DNA of 64,000 nucleotides from JAXLYE01 sp046351595. Lineage in GTDB: Bacteria > Myxococcota_A > Polyangia > Palsa-1104 > JAEUJZ01. The translations under genes were made by a program, and so were the position numbers. The notes beneath the pieces were generated by a model, which saw nothing but the letters and a program-made list of their open reading frames with translations, did no database searches and had not been told where the DNA came from. Positions 53,924-64,000 of the stretch are shown piece after piece. Location: NCBI GenBank assembly GCA_046351595.1, contig JAXLYE010000001.1:310001-374000 (forward strand), in the 5' to 3' direction. Within the stretch, counting starts at the first letter, position 1. Each line of letters opens with the position of its first letter.

Positions 53924-55123
53924 ATGAGCCGCCGCATGCCGCGCCCGCGCTGGTCGCTGCTCGCTCTCGCTCTCGGGCTCCTGCTCGGGCTGGCGGCGCT
54001 CGGGCTGCTGGCGCTGGGGGCGGCGCGGCGCAGCCGGCTCGGGCTGTCCAACGAGGTGTCGCGGGTGCTGCCGCTGCCCTTCCCGGCGCTCGGCCCGCCG
54101 GCGCTGGCGCCCGATGGGCGGCTGTTCGTGCTGGTCGCCGGGGCGCGGCTCGTCGCGCTCGAGGCGAGCGGCCAGCTGCTGCTCAGCAAGCACGTACCGG
54201 CGCCGCGGCGGACCGCGCTCGCCGTGGGCGGCGAGCTCGTGGTCCTGGTCGGCGAGGCCGGGCTGCACGGCTACTCGCTCGGCGGCGAGGCCCGCTTCTC
54301 GCTGCCGCTCGTGCTGTCACCGATGGAGCCGCTCGACACCAGCCGCACCGGCGTGACCTGGCTGCTCGATGCGGCGGGCTCGCTGCTCGCGCTCGACGGC
54401 AGCGGTCGCGAGCGGGTGCGGCTGCCGCTCTCGCTGCAGCCGCCGCGGGCGCTGCTCGTGCTGCCGGATGAGCGGGTGGCGGCGGCGGGCCGGACGGCCG
54501 CGGGTCGCCTGGGCCTGCGCCTCATGTCCGGCGACGGCCGCCCGCTGGCGAGCGTCGACCTCGACGAGCCGCCCGGTGCCGCGGCGCTGGCGCCGGCCCG
54601 CGACGGCGAGCTCCTGCTCAGCGTCGGGTCCCGCGTCCTCGCGCTCCGGCTCCCCGCGGCCGGCGCGGCGCTGGCAGAGCTCGGGGCTCGCCGCATCGAG
54701 CTCCCGGGTCCGGCGCGCTCGGCCGCCCGCCTCGACGCCGACGGCGCGGTGCACGTGATCGTCGAGCAGGGCGCGCAGCTGGCGCTGTGTCGGCTGCGCA
54801 CCGGCGCTGCGGACCGCTGCATCGGGCTCGGCGCCCGTGCCTCGACGAGGCTGGTGGACGCGCCGCTCTTGACCGCCGCCGGCACCGCGCTGGCGCCGTT
54901 CGTCGACGACGGAGCGCTGCTGCTGCCGCGGCTGCACGGCGTGCTCGCGGCGCCGCCGGACGGTCTGCCCCGGCGCTGGCCCCTGCCCGAGGGTGAGGCG
55001 AGCGGCGAAGGGACCACCGACGACAGCGACGACCCGCGGCCGCGGCTGCGGCTCAGCGATACGGGTACGCTGCTGGCCACCGTCCCCGGCCAGCCGGCGC
55101 TCTACCTCTTCGAGAACCCATGA
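53924..55123 (+). CDS. membrane-anchored propeller-like protein
   Basis: The protein has 399 residues. A basic N-terminus and one strong hydrophobic helix (WSLLALALGLLLGLAALGLL) anchor it. The rest has irregular propeller-like blades (LFVLVAGARLVALEASGQLLL, VTWLLDAAGSLLALDGSG, EVLLLSVGSRVLALRL-type strands), as in PQQ-like or WD-like folds. Two Cys (ALCRLRTGAADRC) are close together. No catalytic motif is seen. Only the 10-bp repeats separate it from the methyltransferase-like gene, so the two may be co-transcribed. Confidence 0.7.
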   Translation: MSRRMPRPRWSLLALALGLLLGLAALGLLALGAARRSRLGLSNEVSRVLPLPFPALGPPALAPDGRLFVLVAGARLVALEASGQLLLSKHVPAPRRTALAVGGELVVLVGEAGLHGYSLGGEARFSLPLVLSPMEPLDTSRTGVTWLLDAAGSLLALDGSGRERVRLPLSLQPPRALLVLPDERVAAAGRTAAGRLGLRLMSGDGRPLASVDLDEPPGAAALAPARDGELLLSVGSRVLALRLPAAGAALAELGARRIELPGPARSAARLDADGAVHVIVEQGAQLALCRLRTGAADRCIGLGARASTRLVDAPLLTAAGTALAPFVDDGALLLPRLHGVLAAPPDGLPRRWPLPEGEASGEGTTDDSDDPRPRLRLSDTGTLLATVPGQPALYLFENP

Positions 55124-55183
55124 GCGGGCCGCCCGGGCTTTCGGTTCCCCATCCCCAGGGCCCTGCTCCCGCTCGCGCGCCGC

Positions 55184-55504
55184 TCAGACGTCCTTGCGCT
55201 TGGGGTTGCGGTACAGCGACAGGTTCGGCGGCAGCGCCTCGAACGGCGGGAAGTCCTCGTCGGGGTGCAGGCGCACCGCGCGGTCGTACAGGACGCGCTC
55301 GGGCTCGCGGTTCTGCGGATCAGGGACGCAGCACTCAACCGGGCAGACCGCCTGGCACGCCTCGTAGTCGTGGAAGCCCACGCACTCGGTGCACAGGTTG
55401 GGGTCGATGACGTAGATGTCCTCGCCTTCCGAGATCGCCTCGTTCGGGCACTCGGGCTCGCAGGCGCCGCAGTTGATGCACTCCTCCGTGATATGCGTGG
55501 CCAT
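55184..55504 (-). CDS. 2[4Fe-4S] ferredoxin (YfhL-like)
   Basis: The protein has 106 residues. The first cluster motif is CINCGACEPECP, and the second is CTECVGFHDYEACQAVCPVECC with a long insert between the second and third Cys. That insert and the C-terminal extension (EPERVLYDRAVRLHPDEDFP) are typical of the YfhL/Alvin ferredoxin type, which have very negative potentials. It should be a cytoplasmic one-electron carrier. The ATG follows GAAGGAGCC. It is convergent with the propeller-like gene and has no obvious redox partner nearby. Confidence 0.93.
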   Translation of the reverse strand: MATHITEECINCGACEPECPNEAISEGEDIYVIDPNLCTECVGFHDYEACQAVCPVECCVPDPQNREPERVLYDRAVRLHPDEDFPPFEALPPNLSLYRNPKRKDV

Positions 55505-55596
55505 GTCTAGGTAGGCTCCTTCGTGTCTCTAGGTCGGGCTCAGGTCGCTGCCCGCCGCGCTACGGCTCCGCGCGCGAGGCGGACAGGACCAGCAGT

Positions 55597-57417
55597 CTAT
55601 CGGGCCGGCGAGCCCTCGGGTTGTCTTTGTCGCTGCGCCTGTTCGTGCGGCTGCCCGGGCCGGGGTTCGCCGCTCCTGTCGGGCTGCTCAGGCGGCGGGC
55701 CGGGCGCGGCCGGGCCTGCTTGCTTCCCTGGCGGCCCGGGTTGCCCGGGTTGTTTAGATGTAGATGACGAGCGCAGCAGGATCTGGGCACAGCTCTCTTC
55801 GGGGCCTACGGCTAGCACATGAAAGCCGAGCCGCGCCAGTGCTCTGTGCACCTCGGCCTCCTGTCGGCCATGCTCCCAGGAGAAGATCTCCGCGGCGCGC
55901 GCGGCCGCTGGCTGAGCCAGCAGATCTTTGGGCAGGTAGCGGCGCCCCTCCGGGCGCAGGCAGAACATGCGCAGGCCGCGCCTCCGGCACATCGCCGCGG
56001 CGCGGCTGACCTCGGGCAGCTCCGCCGCCAGGCCGAGCAGATCCGAGATCAGCAGCACCTGCGCCCCGGGCGTGCTCGCGCACAGCTCCAGCGCCTGCGC
56101 CAGGCCGCGCCCGCGCTCGGCGGCGGCGCGCTGGCCGTAGGGCAGCTCGATGCCGCGCTGCAGGCACAGCAGCCGCAGCACCCCGAGATCGGTCGGCACG
56201 CCTTCGGGCAGCTGGCCGTACACCAGCTTGTGCGCGGCGGCCAGGAGCTGCCCCTTGTGATAGCGGTCGCCGCTCGGGGCCACGACGATCTGCTCCCAGG
56301 CGCGCTGGTCCTCCATCGGCGGCGCGCGGCGCACGCGCACGTCCAGGCCCTCTTGCTGGCGCAGGTAGCGCGCCACCGCGGCGCACAGCTCGCCGTCGGT
56401 CATGGCGACGAAGCGCTCGTCGACGACGTTCATGACGTCGAGCAGCCGCTCGGTCAGGCGCAGGCGCTGCGGCGGGCCGTCGCCGGGCTTCACGTGGCGG
56501 AAGATCTCGCCGTCGAAGGCGATCAGGCCGATGCGATCGCCGCCATCGAGCACGCTGCGCACGTACGCCAGCCCGAGCTCGAGCGCGTGATCGAGCTTGG
56601 TCTGCCCCGGCCGCCCCTCGCGCATCGTCACGCCCATGTCGAGGAGCAGGTAGTGGACCCGCAGCGTCTCGCGATCGAGCTCGCGTACCAAGAGCTGGCC
56701 CGGCGGCATGCGCGCGCTAGCCTTCCACGCGATGAGCTTGTACGGATCGCCGGGCACGTACTCGCGCAGCTCGCGCAGGTCGCCGCCCAGGCCCATCTGC
56801 CGCAGCGTGTGCGCACCGACGCGCTGGTCGGCCGAGCCGCCCGAGACCCGCGCCGCCACGAGCGCCGCGCGCGGCTGCTGCCGCGGCATCACCTTGAGAC
56901 GCAGCGACGAGGGGAAGTACGCCTCGACGGTGTACAGCCCGAGCGCATCGGTCAGCCGCACCGCGGCGCCGTGCACGAACCACTGGCCCGCCTGCAGCAC
57001 GCGCACCACGAGGCGCCCGGTCAGCTCGTGGTTCGGGCGCAGCGGCGCCGGCGGCAGGATCGTTTCGACCTCGACGGGCCGCGAGCCGAACACGCGCAGC
57101 TCGCACAGCCCCATGGCGAGCGGGCTCAGGTTGCGCAGCGTCACCTGCACCTCGAACGGGCGGTGCGCGACCAGGCCCTCGCTGCTCGCCGAGCGCGGCA
57201 GCCACCACACGAGCTCGAGGTGGCGCCGCCACAAGAGCGCCACGCGCGCCGCGAACGACACGTATACACAACACAGTAAGGTCACCACCGCCAGGCCCGC
57301 CGCCGCCAGGCTGGTGCTGCCGCAGCCGGCGCCGACGATCAGCAGCACCAGCGCCAGCGCCAGGACATAACAGGCGCGGCCGGTCAGGCTCGGCTGTCGG
57401 CCGCCGCCCGAGGCCAC
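55597..57417 (-). CDS. DUF58 domain membrane protein
   Basis: The protein has 606 residues from a GTG three bases after the MoxR stop. Two N-terminal helices (ACYVLALALVLLIVGAG and AAGLAVVTLLCCVYVSF) precede a beta domain. The DUF58 signature LRELREYVPGDPYKLIAWKASAR in overlapping parts (about 225-245) leads into a VWA-like domain (LLLDMGVTMREG, IGLIAFDG). The last 50 residues are a Gly/Pro/Gln-rich collagen-like tail (GQPGPPGKQ, PPPEQPDRSG). DUF58 proteins work with MoxR ATPases in envelope-linked assembly or signalling. The MIDAS is partly degenerate. Confidence 0.87.
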   Translation of the reverse strand: MASGGGRQPSLTGRACYVLALALVLLIVGAGCGSTSLAAAGLAVVTLLCCVYVSFAARVALLWRRHLELVWWLPRSASSEGLVAHRPFEVQVTLRNLSPLAMGLCELRVFGSRPVEVETILPPAPLRPNHELTGRLVVRVLQAGQWFVHGAAVRLTDALGLYTVEAYFPSSLRLKVMPRQQPRAALVAARVSGGSADQRVGAHTLRQMGLGGDLRELREYVPGDPYKLIAWKASARMPPGQLLVRELDRETLRVHYLLLDMGVTMREGRPGQTKLDHALELGLAYVRSVLDGGDRIGLIAFDGEIFRHVKPGDGPPQRLRLTERLLDVMNVVDERFVAMTDGELCAAVARYLRQQEGLDVRVRRAPPMEDQRAWEQIVVAPSGDRYHKGQLLAAAHKLVYGQLPEGVPTDLGVLRLLCLQRGIELPYGQRAAAERGRGLAQALELCASTPGAQVLLISDLLGLAAELPEVSRAAAMCRRRGLRMFCLRPEGRRYLPKDLLAQPAAARAAEIFSWEHGRQEAEVHRALARLGFHVLAVGPEESCAQILLRSSSTSKQPGQPGPPGKQAGPAAPGPPPEQPDRSGEPRPGQPHEQAQRQRQPEGSPAR

Positions 57418-57420
57418 TGC

Positions 57421-58419
<999 letters not shown>

Positions 58420-58425
58420 GGCCGA

Positions 58426-59781
58426 TCACATCGCCTTGTCCCTGCCCTTTTCGGACAGCTCAGTAAACAGCTCGACCGCCAGCGCGTGCCAGCGCCGCAG
58501 CCTCTTCTCCGAGACGTAGACCTGCACCAGCTCGGTCGGGCTCACCGTCGTCGGCCGCTGATCGAGCACGCGCAGCTCGCGCCACAGCGTGCCGGCCAGC
58601 TCGCCGGCGCGCGGCGATACGCGCTTCGTCACCACCTGCTCGACCTCGCGCGGCGTCGGCTCGCTGGGCCCGCCGGCCGGGCGCTCGGGCAGCGCGGCCA
58701 GGTGCTCGACCAGGCGCGCGCGCACCTCCTCGCGCAGGATCGTCGCCGGGTAGACGTAGCCCCAGGCCACCGCCTGCCCGGCGCCACCGGCGTAGCGCAG
58801 GATCGACGCGAACAGGCCGTTCTCGGGCGGGCGCCGCGGCTGCGCGAAGCCCGCGTCCTGCGCCGCCGCCGGCATCGGCAGGTAGCGCAAGAGCAGCAGC
58901 AGCGCCCCGACGCAGAACACCAGGCCGATGAGGGTGACGACGTCCATCTCGCCGCCACGACCGCGCCGCCGCAGCGTCTCCTGGATGTGCAGGTTGGCGC
59001 CGCCGAGCGCCCGGTTCCAGCCGTCCGGCGCGTCGAGCATGCGGTCGACGCTGGGCGCGCCGAGCAGCACCGCCGGCGTCGTGCCGCGCTGCGCGAACGA
59101 CCCGTATAACAAGACCAGGTGGTCGCGCTGCAGGCGGCACAGGTCCAGCACCAGCCGCGCCGCGAAGTCGCGGTTGCCCGGCAGCTGCAGCATGTTGTTG
59201 ATGAACAGGCTCGGGTCGGCGATGGCGACGAGCCGGCCGCGCTGCACCGTGGCCTCGATGACCAGGCCGGCGCCGGGCGCGAAGGCGTAGGTCGCGGGCA
59301 GCGCGCTGGTGAAGTACGAGGTGTGGTTGGCCACCAGCTCGACGGCCGCCCGCCCGAGCGCCGTGCCGCGCGCCGGTGCCGCGATCGGCAGGTCCTGCCC
59401 GTCGCGGTAGCGCGGCGTGCCCGCGGGCAGCGACCCGGTGTGCCGCGCGATGCCGAGCCGCAGCAGCGCCGGACCGGCCTGCCCGTAGTCATCCGCCACC
59501 ACGATGCGCCCGCCCGCGGCCAAAAACGACAGCAGGTTCGCCTCGTCGAGGGCGACCTCGGGGTGGAGCACGAAGAGCACGTCCTGCCCGTCGAGCGCGC
59601 CCCAGTCGAGCGTGCGCCGCACCTCGGCCGGGCAGCCGAGATCGCTCGCCAGCGTCGAGAAGTCGGACAGGCCGTTCCAGCCCTTGTGGCTGACGTGGTA
59701 GTCGCGCCCGACCGACGTGGCGTCGAAGCCGCCGGTCGCCAGGAGGCCGACCAGCGCCAGCAGCGGCGCGGTCACGGCCAA
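58426..59781 (-). CDS. DUF4350 domain membrane protein
   Basis: The protein has 451 residues from a TTG behind GAGG, with a GTG at 59775 as alternative. An N-terminal helix (VTAPLLALVGLLATGGF) precedes a GldG/DUF4350-like domain (VLFVLHPEVALDEANLLSFLAAGGRIVVADDYG, in overlapping parts). A second helix lies at about 285-305 (VVTLIGLVFCVGALLLLLRYL). The C-terminal cytoplasmic part is helical. DUF4350 proteins accompany MoxR and DUF58 genes and probably form their membrane platform. The biochemical role is not known. Confidence 0.83.
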   Translation of the reverse strand: MAVTAPLLALVGLLATGGFDATSVGRDYHVSHKGWNGLSDFSTLASDLGCPAEVRRTLDWGALDGQDVLFVLHPEVALDEANLLSFLAAGGRIVVADDYGQAGPALLRLGIARHTGSLPAGTPRYRDGQDLPIAAPARGTALGRAAVELVANHTSYFTSALPATYAFAPGAGLVIEATVQRGRLVAIADPSLFINNMLQLPGNRDFAARLVLDLCRLQRDHLVLLYGSFAQRGTTPAVLLGAPSVDRMLDAPDGWNRALGGANLHIQETLRRRGRGGEMDVVTLIGLVFCVGALLLLLRYLPMPAAAQDAGFAQPRRPPENGLFASILRYAGGAGQAVAWGYVYPATILREEVRARLVEHLAALPERPAGGPSEPTPREVEQVVTKRVSPRAGELAGTLWRELRVLDQRPTTVSPTELVQVYVSEKRLRRWHALAVELFTELSEKGRDKAM

Positions 59782-59824
59782 GGCAGCCTCCGGGCCGGAG
59801 GGGCAGCGCGCGCCGGCCGCGGCA

Positions 59825-60019
59825 TCAGCTCTCCCGCTCGAGGAGCGCCAGCCGCGCCAGCTCGCTGCTGACCCACAGCGTCGAGATGCCGATGAGCATC
59901 AGCATGCCCGCGGCGACATAGTCACGCCGCGACAGGTGCGCGACGCACTGCCAGAAGAAGACCAGGCTGCTGATCGTGAGCAGCGCGCACAGGATCTGGA
60001 AGTAGGGCAGCTTCTTCAT
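59825..60019 (-). CDS. small two-helix membrane protein of the MoxR operon
   Basis: The protein has 64 residues from an ATG. There are two hydrophobic helices (FQILCALLTISSLVFFWQC and YVAAGMLMLIGISTLWVSS) with a short basic loop (HLSRRD) between. It lies 43 bases before the DUF4350 gene on the same strand. No family is recognised. In comparable operons an unassigned small membrane subunit often sits at this place. It may be an accessory to the complex. Confidence 0.65.
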   Translation of the reverse strand: MKKLPYFQILCALLTISSLVFFWQCVAHLSRRDYVAAGMLMLIGISTLWVSSELARLALLERES

Positions 60020-60077
60020 GGCCGGCGCCTGCAGGGATTGAGCGAGGGGTCGCGCAAGGGGTCTTTGGCGAGCGACA

Positions 60078-60210
60078 AGCTAGTTCCCGTCCAGAAACCG
60101 TAGCGAGGAACCCCGATGGCGGTGGCGGGCGAGCGGAGCAGCCTCGGGGCTGTGAGCACGTCCGACGCCGTCAGCGGGGTCCGCAGTAGGTTTCTGGATG
60201 GGAACAAGCT
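60078..60210. repeat. 133-bp element with 22-bp inverted repeats
   Basis: AGCTAGTTCCCGTCCAGAAACC (shown here in two parts: AGCTAGTTCCCG at 60078-60089 and TCCAGAAACC at 60090-60099) is matched in inverse orientation at 60189-60210 with 20 of 22 positions. The right arm ends inside the stop codon of the membrane protein gene at 60209. About 90 bp of unrelated sequence separate the arms. It has the layout of a small MITE-like or REP-like element, or of a long-range hairpin in the operon's transcript. Confidence 0.7.
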
Positions 60211-60967
60211 ACAGGCTCCACCAGATGAGCAGGCCCATGCTGCACAGCGCCAGCGCCATCGCCACATAAAGGTGCGGGCGCGGCCGGCCCCGTCGGCCCG
60301 AGGCGCGCAGCGCCTGCAGCTGGCCGCGCAGCCCGCGATCGTGCCCGAGGTGCGCGACAAGCGGCGCCATGACCGCGAAGCGGAACACCACGCAGAAGAC
60401 CATGGTCACCGCCGACAGGAGCGCCGCCTGGATGCCGCCCAGGCGCGCCGGCGTGCCGACGAGCCCGCGCAGCGCCCGCACGTGCTCGGGGTGGAGCGCG
60501 ATCGCGTACAGGAACAGCGCCGGCACCGCCGCGCAGGTCAGGCCGAGCAGGACGTAGGTGGCGATGCGCCGCTTGAGCCGCAGCGACGTCGGTGCCGTGG
60601 CCAGGGCCGCCGTCTCCCACGCCGCCGGCGCCGCTGCACCGCCGCGCCGCGCCAGGAGCGCGCTCACCGAGGCCAGGTAGGCCGCCAGCACGCCGAGCAG
60701 GAGCACCGTCGCCGGGCGCGGGTGCAGCCGCGGCGCCGCCAGCGCCCCGTCGGCCACTGGCAGCAGCGTCAGCAGCGGCACGCCGAGCAGGAGCAGCCCC
60801 GGTCCGAGCGCGGTCCGGCGCAGCAGCAGGCCAGCCCCCAGCACCAGCGGCGTCGGCACCGCGAACAGCCACGCGCTCGGCGAAACCAGGCCGTGGCCCA
60901 GGACCAGCGGGACCACCAGCCCGACCAGCCACAGATTCAGGCCCAGCAGCGTCGGCCAAGGCGACAT
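60209..60967 (-). CDS. polytopic membrane protein of unknown function
   Basis: The protein has 252 residues from the ATG at 60967. About seven hydrophobic helices are visible (LGLNLWLVGLVVPLVLGHG, WLFAVPTPLVLGAGLLL, GLLLLGVPLLTLLPV, ATVLLLGVLAAYLASV, RIATYVLLGLTCAAVPALF, AALLSAVTMVFCVVFRF, LYVAMALALCSMGLLIWW). There is no recognised family motif. It is upstream of the small membrane protein and the MoxR group on the same strand, with the inverted-repeat element between, so it may be the first gene of that operon. Confidence 0.75.
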   Translation of the reverse strand: MSPWPTLLGLNLWLVGLVVPLVLGHGLVSPSAWLFAVPTPLVLGAGLLLRRTALGPGLLLLGVPLLTLLPVADGALAAPRLHPRPATVLLLGVLAAYLASVSALLARRGGAAAPAAWETAALATAPTSLRLKRRIATYVLLGLTCAAVPALFLYAIALHPEHVRALRGLVGTPARLGGIQAALLSAVTMVFCVVFRFAVMAPLVAHLGHDRGLRGQLQALRASGRRGRPRPHLYVAMALALCSMGLLIWWSL

Positions 60968-61149
60968 GCGGCGATGATAACACAGCAAAACTCTGCGCCC
61001 GCTCGCGGCCGCGTCGGCAGCGCGGCGGCGGGTCTACAAGCGCGCGGCAAGCGCACGGCAGAGCTTGCGGCCGGGCCCCTCGCCAGAAGCACGAAAGGCC
61101 GCAGCCGGCGCGGTGACAGCGCCGCGGCTTCCGGCTAGAGTGCCTGATC

Positions 61150-62526
61150 ATGATGACTCGCTCAGTGCTCGGCTCGACGACGCGAACGGACCGTCCTGAA
61201 GGTGCGAGGGGGCCGCGGGAAGCGGCCCGGGGCGTGCGGCGGCTGGTGGCGGGAGCGCTCGCGCTGCTCGTCGCGCAGGCCGGTTCTTCGGGGCCGATTG
61301 GACCGGGCGCCGCGGCTGCGCAGCCGGCACCGGCCAAGCCCGCTGCCGCCAAGCCCGCCGCCGCCAAGAAGCCCGCGCCCAAGCCGAAGCAGCCCGAGTA
61401 CCACGGCGAGGCCGCCCCGCGCGAGGTCGTCCCCGGCGAGAAGGTGCTGACCGCGCTGATCGAGCTCGGCACCAGCCGCATGACCGCCGGGCGGTACGAA
61501 GAGGCGCTCAAGGCCTTCAGCGACGCTGTCAGCCGCGCGCCGCTGGAGCCGCGGCCGCTGTACATGCGCGGCGCCTGCTACCAGAAGATGAAGCGCCTCA
61601 AGGAGGCCGAGACCGACTTCCGCGCCGCGCTGAAGCTCGATCCGACGGGCATCGATCCGCAGTCGATCAAGGTGCGTGCCGAGCTCGGCGCCGTGCTCAC
61701 CGACAGCGGCCGCTTCCCCGAGGCGGTCGAGGTGCTGGAGGTCGCGGTCAAGCAGAAGCCGGACCTGTTCGAGGCGCAGTACAACCTCGGCCTGGCGCAC
61801 GAGGCGCTCAAGCACTGGCCCGAGGCGATCACCGCCTTCCAGCGCGCCGTGAAGCTCAAGCCCACCGACGAGAACCCCCGCGCCAGCGTGGCCGACGCGC
61901 AGTACAGCCTGGCGGTGGTTCTGCGCCGCGCCGGCCGCATCGAGGAGGCGCTGGCCCCGGGCCGCGAGGCGGTGATGCTGGCGCCGGATCGGCCGCAGCC
62001 GCACCTCAACCTCGGGCTGCTGCTGTACGACGCCAAGCGCTACGACGAGGCGGTGGCCGAGCTGACCGCGGCGATGCAGCTCGCCGAGCCGATGTACAAG
62101 ACCGGCGCCACGCCCGAGGAGCGCGAGGACGGCAAGCAGATGCTGCTGACCGCGAGCTGGCGCCTGGGCCTGGTCCACATGAAGCGCGAGCAGGCGGTCG
62201 AGGCGGTGAAGGCGCTGGAGCAGGCCAAGAACATCCAGGCCTCGCCCGAGGTGCTGACCGATCTCGGGATGGCGCGGCGCAAGGCCGGCGACATCAACCG
62301 CGCCGAGGCCGAGTTCCGCGCCGCGCTGCAGCAGAACCCCAAGCTGCAGGCCGCGCGGCTGCACCTGGCCGCGACCCTGGCGACGACGGGCCGGTGCCCG
62401 GACGCGCAGCGCGAGCTCGGCCAGCTGCTGCCGAACCCGCAGTACACCGAGACGATCAACCGCATCAAGGCGCGCTGCGACTACGACCGCGAGATGCAGA
62501 AGCGCGCCGCCCCCCCGGGCAAGTAG
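61150..62526 (+). CDS. exported TPR repeat protein
   Basis: The protein has 458 residues. A signal-like helix (RLVAGALALLVAQAGSS) is followed by an Ala/Pro/Lys linker (PAKPAAAKPAAAKKPAPKPK). About nine TPR-type helix pairs fill residues 95-440 (MTAGRYEEALKAFSDAVSRAPL, YNLGLAHEALKHWPEAITAFQRAV, SLAVVLRRAGRIEEALAPGREAV, YDAKRYDEAVAELTAAMQLA, DLGMARRKAGDINRAEAEFRAAL). Two Cys at the end (TGRCPDAQ, KARCDYD) may pair. It is a periplasmic or envelope scaffold by family analogy. ATG 61153 is an equally possible start. Confidence 0.85.
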   Translation: MMTRSVLGSTTRTDRPEGARGPREAARGVRRLVAGALALLVAQAGSSGPIGPGAAAAQPAPAKPAAAKPAAAKKPAPKPKQPEYHGEAAPREVVPGEKVLTALIELGTSRMTAGRYEEALKAFSDAVSRAPLEPRPLYMRGACYQKMKRLKEAETDFRAALKLDPTGIDPQSIKVRAELGAVLTDSGRFPEAVEVLEVAVKQKPDLFEAQYNLGLAHEALKHWPEAITAFQRAVKLKPTDENPRASVADAQYSLAVVLRRAGRIEEALAPGREAVMLAPDRPQPHLNLGLLLYDAKRYDEAVAELTAAMQLAEPMYKTGATPEEREDGKQMLLTASWRLGLVHMKREQAVEAVKALEQAKNIQASPEVLTDLGMARRKAGDINRAEAEFRAALQQNPKLQAARLHLAATLATTGRCPDAQRELGQLLPNPQYTETINRIKARCDYDREMQKRAAPPGK

Positions 62527-62536
62527 CCGTCCTTCG

Positions 62537-64000
<1,464 letters not shown>

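Overview
The window is strongly GC-rich and gene-dense, with GTG and TTG starts common beside ATG. It most likely comes from a member of the Myxococcota. The best evidence is the giant secreted repeat protein at 33946-40353, which ends in a MYXO-CTERM-like tail (Cys after a Gly pair, one hydrophobic helix, Arg-rich end). Split pieces of a Pkn-type Ser/Thr kinase, many lipoproteins, FG-GAP, TPR and LRR proteins, a CHAT-STAND protein and a FIST-STAS pair fit the same group. No rRNA, tRNA or CRISPR array was recognised, and both window ends cut into flanking sequence.

Layout. 1-9.0 kb: a small secreted protein, a tyrosine recombinase with 11-bp direct repeats in front of it, an acyl-CoA-dehydrogenase-like gene with a membrane protein, a translationally coupled PDZ-thioredoxin/CoxE-like VWA pair, a solitary GvpF/L-family gene, and an F420/NADP-reductase-like gene. 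9.2-21.9 kb: a Ser/Thr kinase gene is cut inside its catalytic loop (HRDFKPDN). The N-terminal half is at 9236-9769 and the C-terminal half at 20919-21917. Joining them restores the reading frame exactly. About 11.1 kb lies between, flanked by a 15-bp direct repeat, with a third copy at 17651. The inserted part carries an outer-membrane protein, a beta-propeller lipoprotein, a TonB-dependent receptor, an FG-GAP lipoprotein, an LRR-like protein, a FIST-STAS operon and a urea transporter. 22.3-28.9 kb is mostly metabolic: SMP-30-like hydrolase, S24/S26-like small protein, two acyl-CoA dehydrogenases, coaE-coaD, and a DUF1223 gene without a visible start. 29-33.7 kb: a rhomboid-like membrane protein whose catalytic Ser is Thr, a GH13 amylase with an expanded tandem repeat, and a putative PD-(D/E)XK protein.

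33.9-44.6 kb holds the 2135-residue repeat protein, a CHAT-nSTAND-membrane fusion, a 63-residue protein with a duplicated motif, and an unknown gene. 44.6-50.5 kb is a run of lipoproteins (VCBS-like, CBM9-like, PHP/CehA-like). 50.7-55.5 kb has an MshEN-GAF protein with a long Ala-rich repeat linker, an orphan DNA methyltransferase-like gene, a membrane-anchored propeller-like protein and a ferredoxin. 55.6-61 kb is a MoxR/DUF58/DUF4350 membrane-associated operon on the minus strand. A TPR protein and an incomplete aldehyde dehydrogenase (PaaZ/BoxD-like) close the window.

The strongest candidate for something undescribed is the kinase-embedded, apparently tandem insertion (9762-20925). The second is the CHAT-STAND locus with its small downstream proteins (40433-44594).
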